64,000 bases of DNA. It comes from Echria macrotheca. Lineage: Eukaryota; Ascomycota; Sordariomycetes; Sordariales; Schizotheciaceae. The notes below the pieces were generated by a model. The model did not search any database, was not told the DNA's origin, and worked only from the letters and a program-made list of their open reading frames with translations. The position numbers were made by a program, and so were the translations under genes. The stretch is taken from positions 1,302,001 through 1,366,000 of the forward strand of contig MU839836.1 in assembly GCA_030411725.1 (NCBI GenBank). The letters are read 5' to 3'. Positions 55,195 to 64,000 of the stretch are shown piece by piece (within the stretch, counting starts at the first letter, position 1; the number at the start of each line of letters is the position of its first letter).

Positions 55195-57879
55195 ATGACA
55201 CACCGCTCCCAACTCCTCTCCGAATGGCAGTTCAAATCAACCTCCCGCCCAGAATCAACATGGCACCCCGCCCGCGTCCCAAGCACAGTCCACACGGAAC
55301 TCCTCGCCACAGGTCAAATCACTGACCCCTTCATCGACCTCAACGAACTCGACGCGCGCTGGGTAGCAGACGAGTCGTGGACCTACCGGACTTTTTTCCC
55401 CACCCCCTCCTCTGCTTCTTCTTCTTCTTTTTCTTCTTCCCACCGCCCTGATACTCACAAGAACAGCGACAAGGAAGAAGAAGAAGAAGGGGAGATAGAC
55501 CTCATCTTCGAAGGCCTCGACACCTTCGCCACGGTCCGTCTTAATGGAAAGACCATCCTCACAAGCGAGAATATGTTTTTGTCGCACCGCGTTTCTGTCA
55601 AACATCTTCTGAAGAGGGATGATAGTAATAAGGGAGAGAATGAGTTGGAAATTATATTCGAACCGGCCGCTCAAAAAGGGTTGGAGCTGGTCAAGTCGCA
55701 TCCGGAGCATTTGTTTATCGTGCACCAGACGGATGTCTCGCGGGCAACCGTGCGGAAGGCGCAGTACCATTGGGGCTGGGACTGGGGGCCTATTCTGGTG
55801 ACGTGTGGGCCGTGGAGGCCAGTTCGGCTTGAGGTTTATACCGTGCGGGTCGAGTATGTGCGTGTTGAGTATGATGTGTCGCTATCGAAGAGGGAGCCGG
55901 CGATGGTGACGGGGCGGGTTGTGGCGGAGGTTGTCGGGTGGGAGAGGTGTCGGGTGGGCGCCGAGGTGGTGTTTGATGGTGTGGTTGTTGGGGCGTGGGA
56001 TATGGGAGTGTATCACGATGGTGGTGGTGAGAAAAGGGGGGAGCTTGTGACGGAGGGGTTTAGTCTACGGGACGTCAAGCTGTGGTGGCCGCGCGGGTAT
56101 GGTCCGCAGAATCTCTACCAGGTCAGGGTGCGGTGCTTTGCCCCTGCCGAAAAAGACGACAGGCTCCTCGCCGAACAAGTCCAAACCATCGGCTTCCGCA
56201 AGGCCGAGCTGGTCCAGGACGGGGACGTCCACGGCAAGTCCTTCTTCTTCCGGATCAACGGAGTGGACATCTTCTGCGGCGGCTCCTGCTGGGTCCCGGC
56301 CGACAGTTTTCTGTCCCGCATAAGCCCAGCCCAATACCGCTCCTGGGTCGACCTCGTCGCGTCCGGCAACCAGACCATGCTCCGCATCTGGGGCGGGGGC
56401 ATCTACGAGGACGACGCGCTCTACACGGCCTGCGACGAGCGCGGCATCCTCGTCTGGCAGGACTTCATGTTCGCGTGCGCGTCCTACCCGACCTACCTAT
56501 CGTTCCTGTCGTCCGTAACCACCGAAGCACGCCAGAATCTCAGGAGACTCGGCTCCCATCCCTCCGTCGTCCTCTGGTGCGGCAACAACGAGGACTACCA
56601 GCTCGTAGAGCGGTACAACCTGCACTACGACTTCGCCGACAAAGACCCAGCCTCCTGGCTCAAGTCCGACTTCCCCGCGCGCTACATCTACGAACACTTG
56701 TTACCATCCCTCGTCACCGAGGAACTCGGACCGTCAGCAACATACCACCCCTCCAGCCCCTGGGGCACCGGCACCTCCACGACGCTCAAAGTCGACCCGA
56801 CAGTAGGCGACATCCACCAATGGAACACCTGGCACGGCTCGCTGGAGCGATACCAATCCCTCCCGCAGCTGGGAGGCCGTTTCGTCAGCGAATTCGGCAT
56901 GCAATCTCTGCCTCATCTACAAACCCTCCACCGCTTTGTGACGGATCCGTCCGAACTCGTCCCGGGCAGCGCAACGATAGACTTCCACAACAAGGCCGTA
57001 ACCCACCAGCGCCGTCTCGCGACCTACATGGCCGAGAACTTCCGGATCCCCGCGTCGCTGGAGGGGTATGTCCACGTCTCGCAGGTGATGCAGGCCGACG
57101 CGCTAGCCTGGGCGTATAAATCCTGGCGGCGGGAGTGGAGAGATGGAGACAGAAAATGCGGGGGCGTGCTGGTCTGGCAGCTGAATGACTGCTGGCCTAC
57201 TGTCTCCTGGTCGGTGGTGGATTACTTCAGGCTGAAAAAGCCGGCGTGGTATGCGATGCGGCGCGCGCTGGGAGCGGTGGCTGTTGCGGTGACCAGGGAC
57301 GTGTGGGATTGGACTTCGAGGCCGGCGGATGAATTGTGGAAGAGGGATACCGGGCATGTTGATTTGAGGCAGATTGTGGAGAGGGTGAAGTTTGATGTGT
57401 GGGTGGCGAGTTCGGGTTTGTGTGCGACGAAGGGGAGGGTTGTGGTTAGGGTGGTCTCGGTGAGGACGGGCGAGGATGTGGTGGATAGGATGGAGAGGGA
57501 GGTTGAGATTGCGCCGAATGGGACGACGGATGTGCTTGTTGAGTATGAGCTAGAGGATAAGGAGTTGCTGAGGAAGACGGGGTATGTGGTAGTTTACGCT
57601 GCGCTGTGGGTTGATGGGGAGAAGGTTAGCAGCGATGTGTCGTGGCCGGATCCCATCAAGTATCTTGACTTTTTGGACAGGGGTGTCAGGGTTGAGCCGG
57701 TGGGAGATATGGTGCTTAAAATCGCCTGCGATAAACCGGTCAAGGGGTTTGTATTCGCCGAGAGGGAGGGCGTCGAGGTCAGCGACAACGGGTTCGATGT
57801 CATCCCGGGAGAAGATGTACATGTGAAAATCACGGGGGCAAAACCGGAGGAGTTGGATTGGACTTTCATAGGATCCTAG
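55195..57879 (+). CDS. Beta-mannosidase, GH2 family, intracellular type (MndB-like)
   Basis: Single exon, 894 aa, no signal peptide, so cytosolic (beta-mannosidase B type, usually about 845 aa). GH2 features: the N-terminal sugar-binding domain (WHPARVPSTVHTELL, DESWTYRTFF, DLIFEGLDTFATVRLNG), QYHWGWDWGP, and the TIM barrel with acid/base Glu466 in VVLWCGNNEDYQ and nucleophile Glu566 in FVSEFGMQS. It hydrolyses terminal beta-1,4-mannosides, completing manno-oligosaccharide breakdown after import. The extra length is partly an in-frame Ser-rich then Asp/Glu-rich insertion (about residues 70-103) coded by CTT and GAA triplet tracts. Codon use shifts to G/T-ending codons in the last third. ATG 55195 is the first ATG in frame. 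It converges with the aldo/keto reductase, 60 bp away. Confidence 0.93.
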   Translation: MTHRSQLLSEWQFKSTSRPESTWHPARVPSTVHTELLATGQITDPFIDLNELDARWVADESWTYRTFFPTPSSASSSSFSSSHRPDTHKNSDKEEEEEGEIDLIFEGLDTFATVRLNGKTILTSENMFLSHRVSVKHLLKRDDSNKGENELEIIFEPAAQKGLELVKSHPEHLFIVHQTDVSRATVRKAQYHWGWDWGPILVTCGPWRPVRLEVYTVRVEYVRVEYDVSLSKREPAMVTGRVVAEVVGWERCRVGAEVVFDGVVVGAWDMGVYHDGGGEKRGELVTEGFSLRDVKLWWPRGYGPQNLYQVRVRCFAPAEKDDRLLAEQVQTIGFRKAELVQDGDVHGKSFFFRINGVDIFCGGSCWVPADSFLSRISPAQYRSWVDLVASGNQTMLRIWGGGIYEDDALYTACDERGILVWQDFMFACASYPTYLSFLSSVTTEARQNLRRLGSHPSVVLWCGNNEDYQLVERYNLHYDFADKDPASWLKSDFPARYIYEHLLPSLVTEELGPSATYHPSSPWGTGTSTTLKVDPTVGDIHQWNTWHGSLERYQSLPQLGGRFVSEFGMQSLPHLQTLHRFVTDPSELVPGSATIDFHNKAVTHQRRLATYMAENFRIPASLEGYVHVSQVMQADALAWAYKSWRREWRDGDRKCGGVLVWQLNDCWPTVSWSVVDYFRLKKPAWYAMRRALGAVAVAVTRDVWDWTSRPADELWKRDTGHVDLRQIVERVKFDVWVASSGLCATKGRVVVRVVSVRTGEDVVDRMEREVEIAPNGTTDVLVEYELEDKELLRKTGYVVVYAALWVDGEKVSSDVSWPDPIKYLDFLDRGVRVEPVGDMVLKIACDKPVKGFVFAEREGVEVSDNGFDVIPGEDVHVKITGAKPEELDWTFIGS

Positions 57880-57939
57880 TTACCTATGTATACTGTCTAT
57901 CTCAATACTTCTTAGGGTTCAAAAGGCGGGACGCAAAAC

Positions 57940-59131
57940 TCAGTGATGTCCCGAAATTGCCTTGGGCTGGTACAGCTCCTCTAGGTACTTCTCCTCATCC
58001 TCGCTCAGCACCTTACCCCTGGAATCGATCGCCTCTTCCATTCTCTGGACGCTGCTAAAGCCGATAATAGGACTCGTCACTCTCTTGTTGATCCAAGCGA
58101 GCGCGACATGCGAGATCTATCATACTGTTAGCCACCCCCTTTTTTCTCCTATCAGGAAACATACCGGCCACTCATGCTTATCGGCCACCTCCACCACCCT
58201 CTTGATAATAGTTAGATCCGGCTCCACCGTCCCGTGCGACCCAGGCTGGCTCTCCTTCTCGGTCTTGCTGCGCGGCGTGGTCCCAAACGACTCCGGCCGG
58301 CGCGCGAGATGACCACGGCAGAGCGGAGCCCAGGGGATCAGCCCGACGCCCGTATCGTTGCAGAAACGGTTCATCTCGCGCTCCTCCTCGCGGTAGAGCA
58401 GGTTATAGTGATTCTGCATGCTCACAAACTTGGTCCAGCCATTACGCTCGGCAATAAACTGCAGGCGGGCAAACTGCGTACCCCACATGGAACTGGCGCC
58501 GATATATCGCACCTTGCCCGACTGCACAAGGTCATGAAGCGCCTTCATCGTCTCCTCGGGCGGCGTGTTGGGGTCCCACCGGTGGATCTGCAGCAGGTCG
58601 ATGTAGTCCGTGTCGAGGCGCTTGAGCGACGCCTCGACCTGGTTGAAGATGGCGGTTCGCGACAGGCCAAAGTTGTTGACGTAGTCCTTGGACGCGGCGA
58701 ACTGGGTGGGATAAAAGACAGCGCGCACCTCGGGCGTCTCGCCGACGCCAAAGTAGCACTTGGTCATGATGACCACCTTGTGCCGGGGGATGTCGTACTT
58801 CTTGAGCGCCTTGCCCACGATGATCTCGGACGCGCCGTTGGAGTACACATTCGCCGTATCCCAGGTGTTGAGGCCCTTGTCGTAGGCCGCCTTGAGCAGC
58901 GGGAGTGCGTCCTCCTCACCGATGGCCCTGTATTTTTGTCGTCGTATTAGAACATGCCCTAAACCGTCGACACAAAAAAACATACCAGGGCAGCGACTTG
59001 GGATCTCCAAAGCTCATGCACCCGAAGATGGGCACCGACACCGTCAGCCCGCTCTTCCCAAGCCGGCGGTACTCGCATTTCGACGCCTCGACCGACTTCT
59101 TGAGACTAAGGGGGAGTTCCTGGCTCGCCAT
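57940..59131 (-). CDS. Aldo/keto reductase (AKR)
   Basis: Three exons: 58986-59131, 58165-58927 and 57940-58116; 361 aa; introns 58 and 48 nt. Catalytic tetrad residues visible: Asp72 and Tyr77 in NTWDTANVYSNG, Lys105 in VVIMTKCYFG and His in LLQIHRWDP. NADPH-side motifs: YIGASSMWGTQF, FVSMQNHYNLLYREEE, GVGLIPWAPLCRGHLAR and SPIIGFSSVQRMEEAI. It belongs to the large cytosolic group of YakC/aryl-alcohol-dehydrogenase-like AKRs that reduce aldehydes with NADPH; the substrate cannot be told. The first splice joins KSLPW to AIGEED, the second HEWP to ISHVALAWINKR. ATG 59131 is the first in-frame ATG. Confidence 0.93.
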
Positions 59132-60127
59132 GACGCTGTCTCACTCGTTATTTCTAGGTATGTATGTAACAATATGTGGAACAAGACCAAGAAAGACAAA
59201 GCACAAGGCACTACCACCAGAGCAGCCGGGGACACACCAGGATAAATAGTCCATCCCCCGTCGAGCACGTCACGGCAGTCCCTCCCTCCTCCCAAATATT
59301 GATGCTACCCCGCATCCCGCAGCGGGGGGAGTCTCGCGAGCAGCAGCGTAGCGATGCAACTCGATCATGGCTGGCGCACCTCATCGTGTCCCGATATCCC
59401 GTTCTCCATCTCTCAGCCAACGGCGTCGCAGCGTTGCGGGGTGGTGTGGTTGGCGATGCAGGAGCCGGGTGGGTTTCAGAGAGATAGATTGGGTAAGTCG
59501 GCAGCAGGCTCGTCACCGTTCGGGCGGGGTTTCTTCATAAATCCGCCGCTTTGGTATGCTTCGGAGATAACAGCCAGTGTAATTGCTTCTGAGCATCTCA
59601 AAATTGTTGGTTTTGGTTAGATTTGTGTCTTGTTGCTGGAACCATTGTGATACGATGCGGACAGTGTGACATGTTCCCCTCCTTTCCCACCCGGGAATAC
59701 GCACTCAAAGCAACCGTAGGGACATGCCTCCTTACCACTGCTGATGCCATCCGTGTTTATTATCCACGGTACAGGACAAAACTGTTGAATTGACTGCCAC
59801 CCGCTAATTTCTATGTTTGTTACAAGTCACACGCCCTGGGGCCATCTCCCTTGCTGTCTCTACGCTCGTCTACCGCCGTCTGAGTCTTGTAGTCAGACAT
59901 AATCAGACGTCAGTCTGAGTAACCGTCCCACGTTCGTGAACGCAAACTACATAGCCATCCGATCAACCGGGCCTTTCGTCCCCTGCTGCAGCATCGACGT
60001 CCCGCCGTGTGCTTGGTAATCCAACCAGGAGATCCCAAGATAGAAACCATGTCAGGTTGCCTTGGTATTCCTGGTGGGACGCGCCAATCTGTTGTCCGCA
60101 ACCTGGTAGACTCGGCATAGCTTATCC
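59132..60127. other. Intergenic region, no gene seen
   Basis: About 1 kb. It contains the AKR promoter on the left and the UBC6 3' UTR on the right. Open frames on both strands around 59176-59520 look random. Confidence 0.4.
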
Positions 60128-61021
60128 TCAACTCCCCTCGCCGAGGACACGGGCAATCAGGGCGTAAACGAAAAGAAGGGCACCGGCAAGGAACAGCTTG
60201 TTCCTAAGCAGGAACCCCTGTCCGGCATCCCGCTGCTGAATCACCGCATCCACCACCGCATGAGCCTGGTGACCGCTCCCGGCGGCGATGCCGAGTTGTG
60301 GTCCGCAAGAGGGCGCGCCCAGATCCGTCCTATTGCCTGTTGCTGGGTCGACTTTGTTCTCTCTCATCCACTTCCAGTTTTCCGCATCCACATCGGGCCA
60401 CTCCGACTTGAACTTAGCGCCGCCATCGCCAGCCTTAATGTTTCCCTTAGTAGCAGGGCCGCCCGACTTCAGGTGCGACCCCCCTCCGGTCGAGTTCCAC
60501 CACCTCGAGCGCGCCGCGAGGAACCTGCGCTCCGCATCCGTCGAAGAGATCGACCCCGTCGTCATCTCCTCCGACGTCATGAACGACAACAGCCCTATCA
60601 GAATCGTCGACACTTCCCACGCCGGGTTGAATGATTTGGGATGGAAATCGGAGATGGAAAGACATAGTCGGGTCGAAGGCTGGAACCGGCCCGACGGTGT
60701 GTGCATGCGAATCGTCGGCGGTGCAAACGGGTAGTTAGCCGGGAATATCAGCGTTCCCCAGTATTGGCCGCCGTGGTATGGCGTAGCCTCGGGACCTGTG
60801 ATGATATAATGCCATCTAACCGGTTAGTACACGGCGTGGTCTTGTGCCAACCGCAGACCTACTCTAGAATGTTGCTCTCCGAAGGGTGCGCCGTGATGTA
60901 CGGAGGTGGGTTTTCGGAAATACTTTTGTACTCGCGCGTCAACTAGGCCAGAGCCGTCAGTATATATCGTCTCAAAAATGGATAGGAAACGTACGCGCTT
61001 CTGTGCAGCACGAGTGGCCAT
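60128..61021 (-). CDS. UBC6: Ubiquitin-conjugating enzyme E2, ER tail-anchored (UBC6)
   Basis: Three exons: 60995-61021, 60863-60942 and 60128-60815; 264 aa (yeast Ubc6 is 250). The N-terminus MATRAAQKRLTREYKSI and the YHGG, NYPFAPPTI and GRFQPSTRLCLSISDFHP segments are the UBC6 subfamily of the E2 fold. Active-site Cys87 falls at the same position as in yeast. The C-terminus ends in a single hydrophobic anchor (NKLFLAGALLFVYALIARVL), so the enzyme sits in the ER membrane facing the cytosol. Family knowledge: UBC6 works with Doa10 in ER-associated degradation. The first exon is only 27 nt. An in-frame ATG at 61042 would add seven residues; ATG 61021 matches family N-termini. It shares a divergent 662-bp promoter with SAM50. 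Confidence 0.95.
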
Positions 61022-61683
61022 TGGCGATGTTCCGGAGGACACGCTGGGCCGAACGGATGACGGGCAGCAAACAGAGCGGGTAGCGATTATTAACTAGTGG
61101 AAGCAGGAAGTAATACAAAAACGGGGTATTCCAAAGCCAACGAGCGACGAATTTGACGTTGAAATGGGATGGCGGATGCGAGAAGTGGGATGGAGTCGGG
61201 GCAGGGGAGAAGGGAGGCAAATGACGATGGTTATAACGTCGCTGGATGCGAAGGCTGAGAGGCGCATTCCCCGTCAGCTTACTCCATTTGACAGAATACC
61301 AAGTACACGGGGGCAACACTTGCCCGATCCGACTACGTCTTAGGGGCTACGAGTCATCATGAAAACCACTGTATGATATCCTGAAAACTACATTTAGCGA
61401 AGTAGCCGAAATAGTAAATCTTGGAGCAGTGCAGACTAAGGAGAGCTGTTGAATCTCTAATCCATGTACATATTTTTGTGTTTTGTCGGAGCCCCACTGG
61501 TTGGGAACACTCTCGGCAGACCCGCGGGGGATGACGGCTGAAGTGACGCCAACCCCGGCACGCGCCAAGCTTTTGGGTCACGGAGCTCGGTTGTGGACTT
61601 GTGGTTTCTGGATCTGCCGATCGACGCACGACAACTTCAAGACCCCAACTGCGCCCACGGCCATTTCAACGTGAGTGGTCCCA
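61022..61683. promoter_or_regulatory. Divergent promoter region UBC6/SAM50
   Basis: 662 bp between divergent start codons of two broadly needed organelle-membrane genes. No TATA box at a convincing distance on either side. Confidence 0.4.
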
Positions 61684-63353
61684 ATGGCCGCGTCGTTTTC
61701 CTCTGAGGGCGGTGTAAGTGTCTCCGTGCACCCGTGTCGGTCACCAATGCTTCCCAGGGGTCGCTAACGGGAGCAAAGGTCGCCAATGGCGCTCCAAGCA
61801 ACGAGATGTCGACCCCGATTGATGCGCAAGGACTGCAGACAATTGTAAGCTCCATATACCTGTTTGTGCTAGGTCCAATCTAATTGGGCTGTGTCTAGCT
61901 CGACAACTCCCTCACCCCCGCCGCGATCCGCGTCGTCGAGCTCCATGGCGCCAGATACACACGGAGAAGCCTGCTCGACCACATCTTCAAGCCCCTGGTC
62001 GAGACCGGCTCGAACCCGAACTGCACCCTCGGCGATGTGGTATCCAGCATCAGCACTGCCCAGGCGAAGCTGTCCCGGCTCGGGATCTTCGTGGAGGATA
62101 GCTTCCGGGTCTTCATCTCTGATGCGCGGAAGGACGTGTCGGTTCACCCAGAAAGGACGGACCTCGACATCGCCTTCAACGTGAAGGAGAGATCTCGCCT
62201 AGCCTTGGGCGCGGGCACCGACTTCGGCAACACAGAAGGCTCGGCATATACCAACGCGGAGTTGCGCAACATCTTTGGCGGCGCCGAAACCCTCACGGTC
62301 AACGCGCGCACCGGAACACGAACTCGATCCGCCTACAACGCGATATTCTCGGCGCCCATAAATGGTAACCCCGACATCCGATTAGCGGCCGAGACGCAGC
62401 GATCCTCAACACAGAAGCCGTGGGCCTCACACGAGGAGAATCTGACAGGGGCCGGCCTGCGGCTTGACTGGCAAAAGGCAGACAATGGCGACACCCACTC
62501 GATCGCCTACTCGAGCATATGGAGACAGATCACCGGCCTACTACCGTCCGCCTCCCCAACGGTCCGAGCCGACGCCGGCGACTCCCTCAAGAGTTCCATC
62601 ACCTACACCTTCACACGGGACCGCTTCAACCGCGCCGCAGCTCCGAGTCCCACCCTCCCGCAGAGCGGCTATCTCCTCCGCGCCGTGAGCGAGCTAGCAG
62701 GCTGGGGCCCTCTACAAGGCGACGTATCCTTCTCCAAAACCGAGGTAGAACTCTCCACCGCCTCGCCCCTCCCGCTCCCCGGCGTCAAGCCCACCAGCGG
62801 CATCTCCATCGGCGGCGGTCTCCGCATGGGCCTGCTCTACCCCCTCCCCTTCGGCTTCAACCTAACCGGCTCCGCCATGCCCAGCCGCATCAACGACCGC
62901 TTCCAGCTCGGCGGCCCAACCGACGTGCGCGGCTTCAAGCTCGGCGGTCTAGGGCCGCACGACGGTGCAGATTCCGTCGGCGGTGATGTCTATGCCGCTG
63001 GCGGGGTTAATCTGTTGTTCCCCCTGCCCCGAACCGGACCAGATTCGCCGCTGAGGTTCCAGGTGTTTGCCAATGGCGGGCGGTTAGTCGCGCTCAAGCA
63101 TAAGGGGAAGTCGAAACAGGGACAGGGAGATGGGGATCCGCTTCGCATTGATTCGGGCGCTGTGCGGAGGAGTGTGAGCTCTGCTGTGTCGGAGCTGGCG
63201 AGTGGGCTGCCCAGTCTGGCGGCTGGTGTTGGGTTGGTGTATGCGCACCCTGCTGCCAGGTTCGAGCTCAACTTTAGTCTACCGCTGGTTATGAGGCGGG
63301 GTGAGGAGGGGAGGAAGGGGTTGCAGGTTGGGGTCGGGATTAGCTTTTTGTAG
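61684..63353 (+). CDS. SAM50: SAM50/Tob55, mitochondrial outer-membrane beta-barrel assembly protein
   Basis: Three exons: 61684-61713, 61779-61844 and 61899-63353; 516 aa, normal for fungal Tob55. A single POTRA-like domain follows the N-terminus (RVVELHGARYTRRSLLDHIFKPL ... FRVFISDARK). The Omp85 beta-barrel covers about residues 150-516: FNVKERSRLALGAGTDFG, AELRNIFGGAETLTVNARTGT, FQLGGPTDVRGFKLGGLGP (the conserved L6 region) and the C-terminal beta-signal GLQVGVGISFL. Family knowledge: core of the SAM complex, inserting beta-barrel proteins such as Tom40 and porin; essential in yeast. The start is MAASFSSEGG; the first intron (65 nt) uses a GCTAAC branch and an AAAG acceptor, which is less common but keeps the frame. 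An internal ATG at 61806 could start a shorter form. Confidence 0.93.
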
Positions 63354-63883
63354 TTTTGTACAATGGCTTGATCCCTTGAAGATGAGGTGTAAGAGTAGCA
63401 GCGCAGTAGCATGACAATACTTGACAAGTAAGATTTAGATCATATATCATGGGGGAAAACCCGTGAACAAGTAAGGCGAGTTTTATTCAACTCTATCCAT
63501 CCCCCCCCCCTCCTAGCCTCCCACCGGGGATATTCCTTCTATGTATATAGTTTTATGTATGACAGTACATATATGTATAGAGAGATTATATACAGGAGCA
63601 GGTATCTAGCCCTGCTGTCTCGCCGAGAGTCTAATTTAGACATTAGAAAAAGAAAAAAGAAGAGATTTTTACAAGAGAGTGCACACGTGACGTGATAAAG
63701 GAGATGGATGCAGCTAGGTAGATAGATGCGAGCGAGAGATTTGATGCAGGAATGGTAAGCAGAAGAAGAAGCGGATGAAAAAAAGGTATCCAGAATTCCT
63801 CTCCTTTCCTTATCTTCCAATACACCAGTAGGTGGGTGTGATCGTAGTCAATAACATGAAAAGAGAGGGTGAACGGTGGCGGT
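63354..63883. other. Convergent 3' region, A/T-rich
   Basis: 530 bp between the SAM50 stop and the stop of the truncated gene on the opposite strand. A/T-rich with TATA/GTATAT stretches at 63540-63600. No gene seen. Confidence 0.5.
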
Positions 63884-64000
63884 TTACGCCTTCTTCTTCT
63901 TCCCGCCCAACTTCTTCTTGGGGACCCTGACGAGCCAGTAGACGAAGAGCGCAGCGAAGACGTTGAAGACGATGTAGATCCAGAGGAGACTAAGATACCA
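63884..64000 (-). CDS. PDR-type ABC transporter, C-terminal end only (partial)
   Basis: The window cuts this gene: only the last 38 codons and the stop are present. The peptide LLWIYIVFNVFAALFVYWLV then RVPKKKLGGKKKKA matches the final membrane span and basic tail of fungal PDR/CDR-type ABC-G transporters (pattern W.YI.FN...A.FLYWL.RVPK). The gene continues beyond position 64000. The family call rests on this short tail. Confidence 0.6.
   Translation of the reverse strand, partial: WYLSLLWIYIVFNVFAALFVYWLVRVPKKKLGGKKKKA

Overview
The window is nuclear DNA of a filamentous ascomycete (Pezizomycotina, most likely Sordariomycetes). The evidence is short introns (about 45-140 nt) with GTRNGT donors, CTAAC/CTGAC branch sites and CAG/TAG acceptors, plus the gene content: Trf4-type poly(A) polymerase, ARP6, SAM50, UBC6, an eqolisin protease, a class II-like peroxidase, a highly reducing PKS and fungal MDR transporters. 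Species cannot be named from sequence alone. I rebuilt exon structures by hand; in every case the spliced exons stay in frame and join conserved motifs.

Layout. 1.4-9.1 kb: housekeeping genes (TRF4/Cid14-like, a multi-spanning membrane protein, ARP6, an ammonium transporter). 9.1-10.3 kb: a decayed duplicated repeat in the transporter upstream region. 10.3-17.6 kb: a malate/L-lactate dehydrogenase-family oxidoreductase with a GC-AG intron, a secreted peroxidase and a secreted G1 protease. 17.6-22.4 kb: a gene desert holding a decayed three-copy repeat that keeps traces of a minus-strand reading frame, and a 42-bp perfect inverted repeat. 22.4-24.2 kb: a small secreted cysteine-containing protein and a metallothionein micro-gene with an unusual repeated promoter. 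24.4-30.0 kb: a UFD1/zinc-finger protein and an F-box protein, divergently transcribed. 31.2-32.6 kb: a secreted intradiol dioxygenase.

33.9-54.7 kb is a candidate secondary-metabolite locus. It holds an MFS exporter, a 2269-residue highly reducing PKS (KS-AT-DH-ER-KR-ACP, no C-methyltransferase or thioesterase), a free-standing FSH/LovG-type alpha/beta hydrolase divergent from the PKS that could release its product, and a full-size 19-exon ABC-B transporter. The PKS DH domain has lost the usual HP..LD motif residues. No cluster transcription factor or P450 is visible.

55.2-64 kb returns to general genes: cytosolic beta-mannosidase, an aldo/keto reductase, UBC6 and SAM50 sharing a divergent promoter, and at the right edge the last 38 codons of a PDR-type ABC transporter.
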